Assembly (NCBI GenBank): GCA_028697875.1
Contig: JAQVEQ010000060.1
Coordinates: 1-13,999 of the forward strand
Reading direction: 5' to 3'
DNA length: 13,999 nt
DNA from: Novosphingobium sp.
GTDB lineage: Bacteria > Pseudomonadota > Alphaproteobacteria > Sphingomonadales > Sphingomonadaceae
Every line of letters starts with the position of its first letter. The first letter of the stretch is position 1. A program made the position numbers and the translations under genes. The notes below the pieces were generated by a model, which saw nothing but the letters and a program-made list of their open reading frames with translations, did not search any database and was not told where the DNA came from. Of the stretch, positions 1 through 7,354 are shown piece by piece.

Positions 1-1650
1 GGCGACCAGCCCGTCGGCGCTGTCGGAAAAGGCGAAGCCGAGCTGCGTGTCCGGCGACAGGCGCAACGCCACCTTGGCTGCAAGGACTTTCGCTTCCCGC
101 GCATCCTCCTGCGACAGGCGCAGCGTGGCCGGCCAGGCCTTCATGGCGGAACCGGCGCGGGCATCGATCGTGAAAGCGAAGCTCGCCTTTTCGCTCGCGC
201 CGCCAAGGACGCGCTCCTCGCCAGCCAGGGCATTGGTCAGCCGCGGGGTCAGCGAAGCAGTGCGCATCGCGGAAGCAAGATCGCGCACATAGGCCCGGTC
301 GTAGCCATCGAGGATCACCGCGCCGACCGAAGCGGTGGTTACCGCATCGCCCATGGCAGGCGAGGTCGCAGCCGTGGTGTCGTTGAGCGAAAGCGGCGTC
401 TGCGACCCGGCCAGGCTGGTCGTGCCGAGCGGCTGGAACGCCGCCGCGATGTCCAGGATGCCGCGGCCATAGATCGGATCGGTGCCCGTGGCACCGGCGT
501 CGAACGCGGACGTAAGCAGGATGTCGACGATTTCGGAGCCGGTAAGAGTGGGGAACGCCTGGGCCAGCAAGGCGACCGCCCCGGCGATCTGCGGCGCGGA
601 GAAGCTGGTGCCGTTGACCCATCCGCCCCCCGGAATGGAGACATCCTCCCCCTGCGCAGCGAGGTAATAGTTCCGGCTGGATACGGCACCCGCCTTGTTG
701 CTGAAGCTGGACAAGTCTCCGGAAGAATCGATCGACCCGGCAATGATGAGGTTGCCGTTGGCGTAACTGAGCATACCGGTGGCGAAGGCATCCGGGCGCG
801 AAGCCCCGTCATTGCCGGCCGAAACCACCACCACGACGCCGTTGGCGGCCGCATTGGCAATGGCTGCGGTCACCTGGCTGTTCGGCGGCCCGCCGCCCAG
901 CGAAATGTTGATCACCGTGGCGCCATTGCTCACGGCATAGTTGATCGCATCGGCGATCGCGGAATCCTCGAACGAACAGGTCGTCTCACATGTGCCGGGG
1001 GTATCCGTGCGCAGCGCCATGATCGTCGCATCATAGGCAATACCCACGATACCGCTGTCGTCGCGTGCAGCGGCCGCGACCAGCGACACCCACGTGCCGT
1101 GGTCGCCCACGGCCTCGTAACTCCCATTGCCGGCGAAATCCGCCGAAAGGCCGGAAATGCGCCCGGCAAGTTCGGTATTGTCGGTGTGGATCCCGCTGTC
1201 GACGACACCGATGGTGACGCCCTGGCCGGTCCATCCGTCCTGCCAGGCGGCAGCGGCATTGTGCAGCCCCGGCCCGTCGCTGTTCCGGAATTCCACCGTA
1301 TCGAACTGCGCCGGCACCGGCGTGGGCGTTGGCAGGGTCTGGGTCGGTGTGGGCGTAGGCGTAGGCGTAGGCGTAGGCGTAGGCGTAGGCGTAGGCGTAG
1401 GCGTCGGTGTGGGAGTGGGAGTGGGAGTGGGAGTCGGCGTCGGTGTGGGAGTAGGGGTGGGCGTAGGGGTGGGAGTCGGCGTCGGAGTCGGGGCAGGCGT
1501 AGGCGTGGGAGTCGGTGCTGGCGTCGGTGCTGGCGTCGGCGCAGGCGTGCTGACCGTCCCGCCGCCACCGCCGCAAGCGCTCAGCAAGACCAGCCCGGAC
1601 AGGGCCGTCCCGTAACGCAAGGCCTGCTTGAATACATGACTCGGCTGCAT
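1..1650 (-). CDS. S8 (subtilisin-like) serine protease, lipoprotein with Pro-Thr linker; C-terminus outside window
   Basis: Reading from the ATG at 1648-1650 down to base 1, the frame stays open for 550 codons without a stop, so the C-terminus is missing. A GGGGGGAA Shine-Dalgarno lies about 8 nt before the start. The N-terminus is a lipoprotein signal peptide ending in LLSAC, followed by a run of Gly. A Pro-Thr/Pro-Ala dipeptide linker covers about residues 35-110. The peptidase domain follows: Asp151 in VVDSG, His184 in DHGTW and Ser349 in NGTSFSAP, a spacing close to subtilisin's, plus a SAGNDG oxyanion-type motif. Residues after about 400 look like the passenger/barrel connector seen in sphingomonad autotransporter-like S8 proteins (inference). 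It should be an exported, membrane-anchored or surface protease. The S8 assignment is very sure; the autotransporter fate cannot be judged without the C-terminus. Confidence 0.93.
   Translation of the reverse strand, partial: MQPSHVFKQALRYGTALSGLVLLSACGGGGGTVSTPAPTPAPTPAPTPTPTPAPTPTPTPTPTPTPTPTPTPTPTPTPTPTPTPTPTPTPTPTPTPTPTPTPTQTLPTPTPVPAQFDTVEFRNSDGPGLHNAAAAWQDGWTGQGVTIGVVDSGIHTDNTELAGRISGLSADFAGNGSYEAVGDHGTWVSLVAAAARDDSGIVGIAYDATIMALRTDTPGTCETTCSFEDSAIADAINYAVSNGATVINISLGGGPPNSQVTAAIANAAANGVVVVVSAGNDGASRPDAFATGMLSYANGNLIIAGSIDSSGDLSSFSNKAGAVSSRNYYLAAQGEDVSIPGGGWVNGTSFSAPQIAGAVALLAQAFPTLTGSEIVDILLTSAFDAGATGTDPIYGRGILDIAAAFQPLGTTSLAGSQTPLSLNDTTAATSPAMGDAVTTASVGAVILDGYDRAYVRDLASAMRTASLTPRLTNALAGEERVLGGASEKASFAFTIDARAGSAMKAWPATLRLSQEDAREAKVLAAKVALRLSPDTQLGFAFSDSADGLVA
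1320..1550 (-). repeat. Low-complexity Pro-Thr-encoding hexanucleotide repeats
   Basis: This stretch inside the S8 protease gene encodes the Pro-Thr/Pro-Ala linker. On the plus strand it contains eight perfect consecutive copies of GGCGTA at 1352-1399 and four of GGGAGT at 1411-1434, then more degenerate copies. The unit of six bases is two codons, so copy-number change would alter linker length without shifting the frame. Confidence 0.95.
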
Positions 1651-1826
1651 CGAACCGTTCCCCCCACTTTAGCAAAGCCGACACTGACAGGATTGGTTAA
1701 AATAGTTCTGAACCACAAGCCGGGAAACGGCTTTGCCCACTGCATTCACCGCAGGCCTTGCCCCGCATGCCGCGAGAGGTTAGGCGCCTCACCCGGATAG
1801 ATCACCCAGTGCAGGAGTTTGCCCCC
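1651..1826. promoter_or_regulatory. Divergent intergenic region between S8 protease gene and dapD
   Basis: These 176 bases must hold the promoters of both divergent genes. An AT-rich island at about 1690-1712 is the only obvious promoter-like composition. A small hairpin, AAGCCG / CGGCTT with a GGAAA loop, lies at 1717-1733. I could not assign convincing -35/-10 pairs. Confidence 0.4.
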
Positions 1827-2666
1827 ATGTCCGCCCAGCTCGCCACCGCCATCGAAGCCGCCTGGGAGTCGCGCGACACCGTCACCCCCGCCAGCGCGGA
1901 CGTGCGCGAACATGTCGAAGCGGCCCTGGCCATGCTCGACAGCGGGGAAGCCCGCGTGGCCGAACCCGACGGCCAGGGCGGCTGGCAGGTCAACCAGTGG
2001 CTCAAGAAGGCCGTTCTGCTGTCCTTCCGCCTCAACGACAATGCGGTGATCGAAGCCGGTTCGGGCGGCGCGCCCGCTTTCGACAAGGTGCCGAGCAAGT
2101 TCGCCGGCTGGGACGAGAACCGCTTCCGTGCCGCGGGCTTCCGCGTGGTGCCGGGCGCGGTCGCCCGCCAGGGCAGCTACATCGGCAAGGGCGTGGTGCT
2201 TATGCCGAGCTTCGTTAACATCGGCGCCTATGTCGGCGACGGCACCATGGTCGACACCTGGGCGACGGTCGGCAGCTGCGCCCAGATCGGCAAGAACGTC
2301 CACATTTCCGGCGGTGCGGGGATCGGCGGCGTGCTCGAACCGCTGCAGGCCGGTCCGGTCGTGATCGAGGACAACTGCTTCATCGGCGCGCGCAGCGAAG
2401 TGGCCGAAGGCGTGGTCGTGGGCGAAGGCGCGGTTCTTTCGATGGGCGTCTTCCTCGGCGCTTCGACCAAGATCGTCGACCGCTCCACGGGCGAAGTCCA
2501 TATCGGCAAGGTCCCGCCCTATTCGGTGGTCGTGCCCGGCGCCATGCCCGGCAAGCCGCTGCCCGACGGCACGCCCGGCCCGTCGCTCTACTGCGCCGTG
2601 ATCGTCAAGACGGTCGACGCCCAGACCCGCTCCAAGACCGGGATCAACGATCTGCTGCGCGACTGA
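1827..2666 (+). CDS. dapD: 2,3,4,5-tetrahydropyridine-2,6-dicarboxylate N-succinyltransferase
   Basis: DapD transfers succinyl from succinyl-CoA to tetrahydrodipicolinate in the succinylase branch of the meso-diaminopimelate/lysine pathway, in the cytoplasm. The 279-residue product matches the family length (about 274 in E. coli). The N-terminal helical part contains WQVNQWLKKAVLLSFR. A left-handed beta-helix of hexapeptide repeats follows from about residue 110 to 230, including VNIGAYVG near residue 131 and ISGGAGIGGVLEPLQ. The C-terminus contains VPPYSVVVPGAMPGKPLP. The ATG at 1827 was chosen because AGGAG at 1813-1817 lies 9 nt upstream and the N-terminus then aligns with known DapD; the frame is open further upstream but that is not needed. 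No dapE or other dap gene is adjacent here. Confidence 0.97.
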   Translation: MSAQLATAIEAAWESRDTVTPASADVREHVEAALAMLDSGEARVAEPDGQGGWQVNQWLKKAVLLSFRLNDNAVIEAGSGGAPAFDKVPSKFAGWDENRFRAAGFRVVPGAVARQGSYIGKGVVLMPSFVNIGAYVGDGTMVDTWATVGSCAQIGKNVHISGGAGIGGVLEPLQAGPVVIEDNCFIGARSEVAEGVVVGEGAVLSMGVFLGASTKIVDRSTGEVHIGKVPPYSVVVPGAMPGKPLPDGTPGPSLYCAVIVKTVDAQTRSKTGINDLLRD

Positions 2667-2695
2667 GCCTTCGCGCGGGACGGCCGGATCGCCGG

Positions 2696-2744
2696 CTGCT
2701 ATGGTGCGCCGTCCATGCAAACGGCAGGAGACGCACCATGGCAG
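2696..2744 (+). promoter_or_regulatory. Start-codon-sequestering stem-loop in the DUF1810 gene leader
   Basis: CTGCTATGGTGCG (2696-2708) pairs with CGCACCATGGCAG (2732-2744): 12 Watson-Crick pairs and one G-U. The 3' arm contains the ATG at 2738. Stacked inside it, CCGT (2709-2712) pairs with ACGG (2721-2724) around an 8-nt loop. The Shine-Dalgarno (CAGGAGA, 2725-2731) is left as a 7-nt bulge. The geometry suggests translational control, but it could also be a DNA operator. Read by eye; not folded computationally. Confidence 0.5.
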
Positions 2745-3193
2745 ACCGTGAACAGGCCGGTCGCCCGGGAACGGCCGCGCTCGAACGTTTCGTCGAAGCG
2801 CAGCGCGGCACCTACCCGCAGGCGCTGGCCGAACTGCGGGACGGCGCCAAGCAGAGCCACTGGATGTGGTTCGTCTTCCCCCAGATCGCAGGCCTGGGGC
2901 GGAGCGGGACCGCCCGCTTCTACGCCATTGCCGGCCTCGCCGAAGCCCGCGCCTATCTTGCCCACGGGCTCCTCGGCCCCCGGCTCCGGGAATGCACCGA
3001 AGCCATGCTGGCATGGGCCGGCGAACGCAGTGCCCGCGCAATCCTCGGCGGGATCGACGCGCTGAAATTCCGCAGTTCGATGACGCTGTTCGAAGCCGCG
3101 GGCGGCGGGGAATGCTTCGCGCATGCGCTCGATGCCTTCTACCAGGGCCAGCGCGACAGCCGGACGCTGGAACTGCTCGGCATGGCCGCCTGA
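2738..3193 (+). CDS. DUF1810 family protein
   Basis: A 151-residue soluble protein of unknown biochemical function. The DUF1810 signature spans most of it: LERFVEAQ near residue 17, then QALAELRDGAKQSHWMWFVFP, GLGRSGTARFYAI, LGPRLRECTEAML and LKFRSSMTLF. Length and motif order match the whole family, so the gene looks intact. The start is set by GGAG at 2727-2730, 7 nt before the ATG, and by the family N-terminus. It lies 71 bases after dapD on the same strand, so co-transcription is possible, but the strong inverted repeat over its start (2696-2744) suggests separate control of translation. Family assignment is confident; the role is unknown. Confidence 0.9.
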   Translation: MADREQAGRPGTAALERFVEAQRGTYPQALAELRDGAKQSHWMWFVFPQIAGLGRSGTARFYAIAGLAEARAYLAHGLLGPRLRECTEAMLAWAGERSARAILGGIDALKFRSSMTLFEAAGGGECFAHALDAFYQGQRDSRTLELLGMAA

Positions 3194-3206
3194 CAACGGC
3201 CGCCGG

Positions 3207-3232
3207 GGAACCCTCCGCCCCGCTCGTGCGTT
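3207..3232 (+). promoter_or_regulatory. Candidate sigma-EcfG (general stress) promoter
   Basis: GGAAC at 3207-3211 and CGTT at 3229-3232 are separated by exactly 17 bases. This matches the alphaproteobacterial EcfG/SigT consensus GGAAC-N16/17-CGTT. It sits 60 bases upstream of the ATG of the small membrane protein at 3293, on the right strand and in an intergenic region. Confidence 0.65.
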
Positions 3233-3292
3233 GACCGGGTGGCCCGAAGTGTAATGCGGCGCCAAAGCCGCCGGGCGAGCGGGAGAGCGACC

Positions 3293-3496
3293 ATGCAACG
3301 CATTGGCGAAGAAATTCATCTGGACACCGACGAAGCGCGCGGCGGCAGCACGCCGCACATCGTGCGCTACGTGCTGCTGGCAGGCCTGTTCCTGGCGATA
3401 CTCGCCATGTCTGCCATCTGGATCACGGGGGCCTTGTCCCAACGTCCGGCGCAAGGCTGGCCGGTGACGGCCGAGGAGCACGCGCTGGGCGGATAA
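3293..3496 (+). CDS. Small single-span membrane protein, conserved hypothetical
   Basis: A 67-residue protein with no family name I can give. The N-terminal 24 residues are polar (IHLDTDEARGGSTPH). One hydrophobic membrane span lies at about residues 25-46 (YVLLAGLFLAILAMSAIWIT), followed by a short polar tail. The ATG at 3293 is preferred over an in-frame GTG at 3239, because GGGAG at 3281-3285 lies 7 nt upstream of the ATG and the added residues would be Arg-rich and unlike the rest. A perfect GGAAC-N17-CGTT motif upstream suggests expression under the general stress response. I believe similar small proteins occur in other sphingomonads, but that is recollection and was not searched. Confidence 0.8.
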   Translation: MQRIGEEIHLDTDEARGGSTPHIVRYVLLAGLFLAILAMSAIWITGALSQRPAQGWPVTAEEHALGG

Positions 3497-3539
3497 AGGA
3501 ACGCTGGCGCTGCGGGCGGGATAGTTGCACATAGGCGCC

Positions 3540-3974
3540 ATGCATCCGCAACTCCTCACCCAGTTTGCCGTGTCCTCGGTAATGCTCATTATCTGTGTCG
3601 TCATTCACGGGCTGGGCCTGTTCAGCCTCAACCGCGCCCTGCGCAGCGAAGCCTCGATGGAACGGCTCCAGCGCACCGACCCGCTTTCGCGGCGCGGGGC
3701 CACGTTCACGCTTTCGATCGTCATCGCGCTGGTCGCGCTGCACGGGATCGAAATCTGGCTCTATGCGGTGTTCTACCTGATCGTCGGGGCCGTCCCCGAC
3801 CTCGAACAGGCGCTCTACTATTCGACTATCAGCTATTCGACCGTCGGCTACAGCGACCAGCACATCTCCGCCGCCTGGCGGCTGACCGGCGCCTTCGAAA
3901 GCATCATGGGGGTGATCCTGCTCGGCTGGTCGACCGCCTTCTTCTTCCGCATGCTCTCGCGCATCGACGCATAG
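3540..3974 (+). CDS. Two-span potassium-channel-like protein (Ion_trans_2 type)
   Basis: A 144-residue membrane protein. A first hydrophobic segment lies at about residues 7-30, a second at about 56-82, a re-entrant pore helix leads to the selectivity filter TVGYSD (residues 101-106), and a final span follows at about 117-138. The filter differs from canonical TVGYGD only in the Ser. There is no RCK/TrkA-N or cyclic-nucleotide domain, so it is a bare pore module. It should assemble as a tetramer in the inner membrane and pass K+ (family knowledge). The ATG at 3540 is chosen; a TTG at 3525 is also in frame and neither has a strong Shine-Dalgarno. It converges with the dipeptidase gene, 7 bases apart. 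Confidence 0.87.
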   Translation: MHPQLLTQFAVSSVMLIICVVIHGLGLFSLNRALRSEASMERLQRTDPLSRRGATFTLSIVIALVALHGIEIWLYAVFYLIVGAVPDLEQALYYSTISYSTVGYSDQHISAAWRLTGAFESIMGVILLGWSTAFFFRMLSRIDA

Positions 3975-3981
3975 CAGGACA

Positions 3982-5253
3982 TTAGTCCGGGACGGGCGTC
4001 TCGACCGGCGGATCGCCGCGATGCGCCGCCGCATACCGTTCCGCCGCGCGCATGACGCGCAGGATATTGCGGCTGGCGATCTTTTCGAGGTCGGCCTGCG
4101 AATAGCCGCGCCGCGCCAGTTCGGCGAACAGCACGGGATAGCCCGACACGTCCTCCATCCCCACCGGGCCGCTGGCCATCCCGTCGTAGTCGCCGCCGAT
4201 CCCGATGTGGTCGATCCCGGCCACGGCGCGGATATGGTCGATATGGTCGGCCATGTCGGACACGGTCGTCGGCGGTTCGGGATGGGCCTCGTCCCACGCG
4301 GCAAGCGCTGCGGCGGCCTTGTCCGGCTGCCCTTGCCACAGTGCGTCCTGCCGCGCCTTTTCCGCCTGGCGATCGGCATACCATTGCCGCGCCGCCTCGC
4401 CCACGTAGCCGGGCAGGGCGATCGCCATCACGATCCCGCCGTTGGCCTTGAGCTTTTCCAGCACGTTGTCCGGCACGTTGCGCGCATGGCCGTTCACCGC
4501 CCGCGCGCCCGAATGGCTGAAGATCACCGGCACGCGCGACACGTCCAGCGCGTCGAGCATGGTCTCCTCGCTGACATGGCTGAGGTCGACCAGCATCCCC
4601 AGCCGGTTTATTTCCCGCACCACGTCGCGCCCGAAATCGGTCAGCCCGTGATGTTCCGGCGTGTCGGTCGCGCTGTCCGCCCACGGGGTGTTCTTCGAAT
4701 GGGTCAGTGTCATGTAGCGCACGCCCAGCGCATACATCTGGCGCAGGACGCCGAGGCTGGAACCGATCGAATGGCCGCCTTCCATGCCTAGCAGGGACGC
4801 GATCCGGCCCCGCGCCATCGCCCGTTCGACATCGTCTGCGCTCAGGGCGAGCTGCATGTCCTGCGGATAGCGCGCGATCAGCCGCCTGGTGACGTCGATC
4901 TGTTCCAGCGTCGCCTGCACCGCTTCGGGTCCGGGCAGGTTCGCAGAAACGAAGATCGACCAGAACTGCGCCCCGACATGCCCCTTGCGCAAACGGACAA
5001 GGTCGGTGTGCATGGCCCGGCCCTTCCAGGTCCCGGTGGCCTCCGGGTTGCCGGTGTCCGTTGTGTCCTCGAAATCGAACCCGCCGATCACGTCGTGATA
5101 GCGCCCGCGCAACTGGATCGGCGTGTCGTTGTGCCCGTCGAAGACCGGCGCCGCCTCCAGCGCGGCCTCGGCCACCTGTTCGGGCGTCTTCGCGGCCAGC
5201 GGCGCGGTGCCCAGCAACAGCGCCCCTATCGCAACGCCCCCCATCCAGCGCAT
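3982..5253 (-). CDS. Exported membrane dipeptidase, peptidase family M19
   Basis: A 423-residue zinc dipeptidase of the renal dipeptidase family, acting on dipeptides and probably periplasmic. Residues 1-21 form a signal peptide (MRWMGGVAIGALLLGTAPLAA). Metal ligands typical of M19 are all visible: His41 and Asp43 in DGHND, Glu158 in GMEGGHS, His226 in DLSHVS and His247 in FSHSGA. The 226-247 spacing equals that of human renal dipeptidase (198-219). IDHIGIGGDYDG near the C-terminus is also typical. The start is set by AAGGA about 8 nt upstream and by the signal peptide; a longer frame upstream is not used. It is divergent from the DUF985 cupin gene with 68 bases between. Confidence 0.95.
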   Translation of the reverse strand: MRWMGGVAIGALLLGTAPLAAKTPEQVAEAALEAAPVFDGHNDTPIQLRGRYHDVIGGFDFEDTTDTGNPEATGTWKGRAMHTDLVRLRKGHVGAQFWSIFVSANLPGPEAVQATLEQIDVTRRLIARYPQDMQLALSADDVERAMARGRIASLLGMEGGHSIGSSLGVLRQMYALGVRYMTLTHSKNTPWADSATDTPEHHGLTDFGRDVVREINRLGMLVDLSHVSEETMLDALDVSRVPVIFSHSGARAVNGHARNVPDNVLEKLKANGGIVMAIALPGYVGEAARQWYADRQAEKARQDALWQGQPDKAAAALAAWDEAHPEPPTTVSDMADHIDHIRAVAGIDHIGIGGDYDGMASGPVGMEDVSGYPVLFAELARRGYSQADLEKIASRNILRVMRAAERYAAAHRGDPPVETPVPD

Positions 5254-5321
5254 CGGCAATTCCTTCGTTCCTGTTCGCGAAACAGCTAGCCAGCACAGGC
5301 GGTCGAGGGCAAGCTGCAATC

Positions 5322-5771
5322 ATGGACGGTTTGGACGCCAGGACCCTGATCGCGCGGCTGGAGCTTGCGCCCCATCCCGAGGGCGGATGGTTCCGCGAGA
5401 CATGGCGCGCCCCGTGCGGCGCAGGCGAACGCGCGGCGAGCACCGCGATCCTCTTCCTGCTCGAAGCCCACCAGCGGTCGCACTGGCACCGGGTCGACGC
5501 GGACGAGATCTGGCTGTGGCACGGGGGCGACCCGTTGCGCCTGTCGACCGCGCCGCACGAGGCAAGCCCCGTGGCCAGCACGATCCTGGGTTCCGGCCTG
5601 TCGTCGGGACACGCGCTCCAGCATGTCGTGCCCGCCGGCCACTGGCAGGCCGCCGATCCCGCGCCGGGCGGACGGGCGGGTTACGCCCTCGTCTCGTGCA
5701 TGGTCGCGCCGGGCTTCGATTTCGCCGGCTTCACGCTGGCCGAGCCGGGCTGGGCGCCGGGACGGAAATAG
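5322..5771 (+). CDS. Cupin, DUF985 family
   Basis: A 149-residue single-domain cupin. The DUF985 signature begins at once: LIARLELAPHPEGGWFRETWR, then AILFLLEAHQRSHWHRVDADEIWLWHGG, then a second motif around HALQHVVPAGHWQAA and GYALVSCMVAPGFDF. The His residues in SHWHRV and the Glu in DEIW are placed as in cupin metal sites. The biochemical role of this family is not established as far as I know. The frame is open upstream, but the ATG at 5322 gives the family N-terminus. The Shine-Dalgarno is weak. Its 3' end converges with the PEBP gene 10 bases away. Confidence 0.9.
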   Translation: MDGLDARTLIARLELAPHPEGGWFRETWRAPCGAGERAASTAILFLLEAHQRSHWHRVDADEIWLWHGGDPLRLSTAPHEASPVASTILGSGLSSGHALQHVVPAGHWQAADPAPGGRAGYALVSCMVAPGFDFAGFTLAEPGWAPGRK

Positions 5772-5781
5772 CCGCCGGACC

Positions 5782-6351
5782 TCAGTCGAGGTCGTCGCCG
5801 CCGTCCTCGTCCCAATTCTCGTCGTCCTCGTCCATCCGGGCATAAGTGCCGGTCAGCATCGCCACGCCGACGACATGGCCGTCGATCGCGGCGAACAGTT
5901 CCTCGCGCGTGGCGCCGGGCATCAGCGTCAGCGGCAGGTCGAGCGCGAAGAGCTGGAAGACGTAGGCATGGGCGTCGTCCTCGTGCGGCGGTTCGGGCAG
6001 CAGCCATTCGCTGTTGCGGTGGGCGTTCTTGCCCACACGCGGCGGCACTTCGCCTTCCAGCAATTGCCCCTTCTGCGGCGCGAGGCCCCAGACCAGCCAG
6101 TGACAGGCCGGTTCGTCCCCCGGCGCATCGGGATCTTCCACCACCAGCGCCAGTTCCAGCGTACCGGCGGGCGGAGCGCTCCATTCCAGGGGCGGGGCGA
6201 CCGCGTCTTCCTCGTCCGCGGTGAAGCACGGGTCGAGGTCCTCCCCGTCCTGGAATGCCGCCGAACGCAAGGCGAAACCGGACTTGCCCAGCAATTCCGG
6301 GCTGGCGAGCCGTGCCACGGCCAGCCGCGAATGTCCTGCGCCCTTGCTCAT
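5782..6351 (-). CDS. YbhB/YbcL family (PEBP-like) protein with acidic C-terminal tail
   Basis: A 189-residue phosphatidylethanolamine-binding-protein relative. Visible motifs are APPLEWSAPPAGTLELALVVEDPDAPG (ligand-pocket region), HWLVWGL, and HAYVFQLFALDLPL. There is no signal peptide, so it is likely cytoplasmic. The last 16 residues are almost all acidic (DEDDENWDEDGGDDLD), beyond the folded domain. The start is supported by AAAGGAA upstream of the ATG. It lies 132 bases downstream of aqpZ on the same strand, separated by a strong hairpin, so it probably has its own promoter. The function of bacterial members is poorly defined; binding of small ligands is a family inference. Confidence 0.92.
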   Translation of the reverse strand: MSKGAGHSRLAVARLASPELLGKSGFALRSAAFQDGEDLDPCFTADEEDAVAPPLEWSAPPAGTLELALVVEDPDAPGDEPACHWLVWGLAPQKGQLLEGEVPPRVGKNAHRNSEWLLPEPPHEDDAHAYVFQLFALDLPLTLMPGATREELFAAIDGHVVGVAMLTGTYARMDEDDENWDEDGGDDLD

Positions 6352-6450
6352 CTGCGTTCCTTTCCAGCTTGGGGATGCGTTTGCGTGGCCCTCTTAGGCG
6401 CGGGCCCGCCGGAAGGACAAGGGGGCTGGGCGTGAATTCACCCCCCTTTG

Positions 6451-6475
6451 CCCCGGCCGGCGATACCGGCCGGGG
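6451..6475 (-). terminator. Hairpin downstream of aqpZ, probable terminator without U-tract
   Basis: CCCCGGCCGG (6451-6460) and CCGGCCGGGG (6466-6475) form a perfect 10-bp stem with a 5-nt loop, 8 bases after the aqpZ stop on the minus strand. No U-run follows on that strand, so it may stop transcription inefficiently or protect the 3' end. Confidence 0.5.
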
Positions 6476-6483
6476 AAACAGGC

Positions 6484-7182
6484 TCAGCCTTCGCTGTCGG
6501 GACCGGCCAGCAAGACCCGCCAGATCAGCGCGCCCAGCGCCCCGCCTGCGAGCGGCGCAAGCCAGAACAGCCACAGCTGCCCCAGCGCCGCGGTTTCGGC
6601 GAACAGCGCCACGCCAGTCGAACGGGCCGGATTGACCGAGGTATTGGTGACCGGGATTGAGATCAGGTGGATCAGCGTCAGCGCCAGGCCGATGGCGGCG
6701 GGCGCGAATCCGGCAGGGACGAGCTTCGACGTCGAACCGATGATGACGATCAGGAAACCGGCCGTCAGCACCACTTCGATCAGCAGCGCGGACTGCATCG
6801 AATAGCCGCCGGGCGACAGCGCCCCGAAGCCATTGGAAGCAAACCCGCCCGGTTCGAAACCCGCCTTGCCCGAAGCGATCGCGAACAGCACCGCCGCGGC
6901 GGCAATCGCCCCTGCGACTTGCGCGATCCAGTAGGGTACGAGATCTTTCCAGCCGAACCGGCCCGCCACTGCGAGGCCGAGCGAAACGGCCGGGTTGAAG
7001 TGCCCGCCCGAAATGCCGCCCACGGCATAGGCCATGGTCAGGACAGTCAGGCCGAAGGCCAGTGCGACGCCGGCAAAGCCGATGCCCAGTTCCGGAAAGG
7101 CAGCGGCCAGTACCGCCGCACCGCAACCGCCGAAGACCAACCAGAACGTGCCGAAGAATTCGGCCGCCAACTTGCGCGTCAT
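6484..7182 (-). CDS. aqpZ: Aquaporin Z, water channel
   Basis: A 232-residue inner-membrane major intrinsic protein with six hydrophobic spans and two half-helices. The two NPA boxes are NPA63-65 (GGHFNPAVS) and NPA184-186 (SVNPARS). The selectivity-filter residues of E. coli AqpZ are conserved: Phe43, His172, Thr181 and Arg187 (E. coli 43, 174, 183, 189), which indicates a water-selective rather than a glycerol channel. The ATG at 7180-7182 follows a GAGGAGAGGAA Shine-Dalgarno and gives the family N-terminus MTRKLAAEFFGTF. It is divergent from the DUF2141 gene, with 181 bases between. Confidence 0.97.
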   Translation of the reverse strand: MTRKLAAEFFGTFWLVFGGCGAAVLAAAFPELGIGFAGVALAFGLTVLTMAYAVGGISGGHFNPAVSLGLAVAGRFGWKDLVPYWIAQVAGAIAAAAVLFAIASGKAGFEPGGFASNGFGALSPGGYSMQSALLIEVVLTAGFLIVIIGSTSKLVPAGFAPAAIGLALTLIHLISIPVTNTSVNPARSTGVALFAETAALGQLWLFWLAPLAGGALGALIWRVLLAGPDSEG

Positions 7183-7302
7183 TATTCCTCTCCTCAACCT
7201 AGGAAGCGGCAGACTACCCCACTTTTACGACAGTGCAACTACATGCGATTCAAGGATAATTGCTCATCCAGACCGGCATGCCGCCGCCCCGCCGGCTGCG
7301 GA

Positions 7303-7354
7303 CCGCCGCTGGCGGCGGCGTCTTACCTGCCGGATCATTCCGATCCGGGAGGAG
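7303..7354 (+). promoter_or_regulatory. Structured leader of the DUF2141 gene
   Basis: Two hairpins precede the start: CCGCCG / CGGCGG around CTGG at 7303-7318, and a perfect 7-bp stem CCGGATC / GATCCGG with loop ATTCC at 7330-7348. The last two stem bases are part of the strong Shine-Dalgarno GGGAGGAG (7347-7354). The second hairpin could limit ribosome access. Confidence 0.4.

Noticed and set aside
1717..1733. AAGCCG/CGGCTT hairpin between the protease gene and dapD as a riboswitch or terminator
   Set aside because: Only a 6-bp stem, no U-run and no conserved riboswitch core that I can see.
1099..1800. Long plus-strand and other-frame ORFs rich in Arg, Gly-Val or Ser-His across the protease gene
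   Set aside because: They are shadows of the hexamer repeat and of the high-GC coding frame; the minus-strand frame carries the S8 catalytic triad.
3848..5581. A 577-codon minus-strand frame over the dipeptidase gene
   Set aside because: Composition is Arg/Gly-rich noise; the M19 dipeptidase in the neighbouring frame explains the region.
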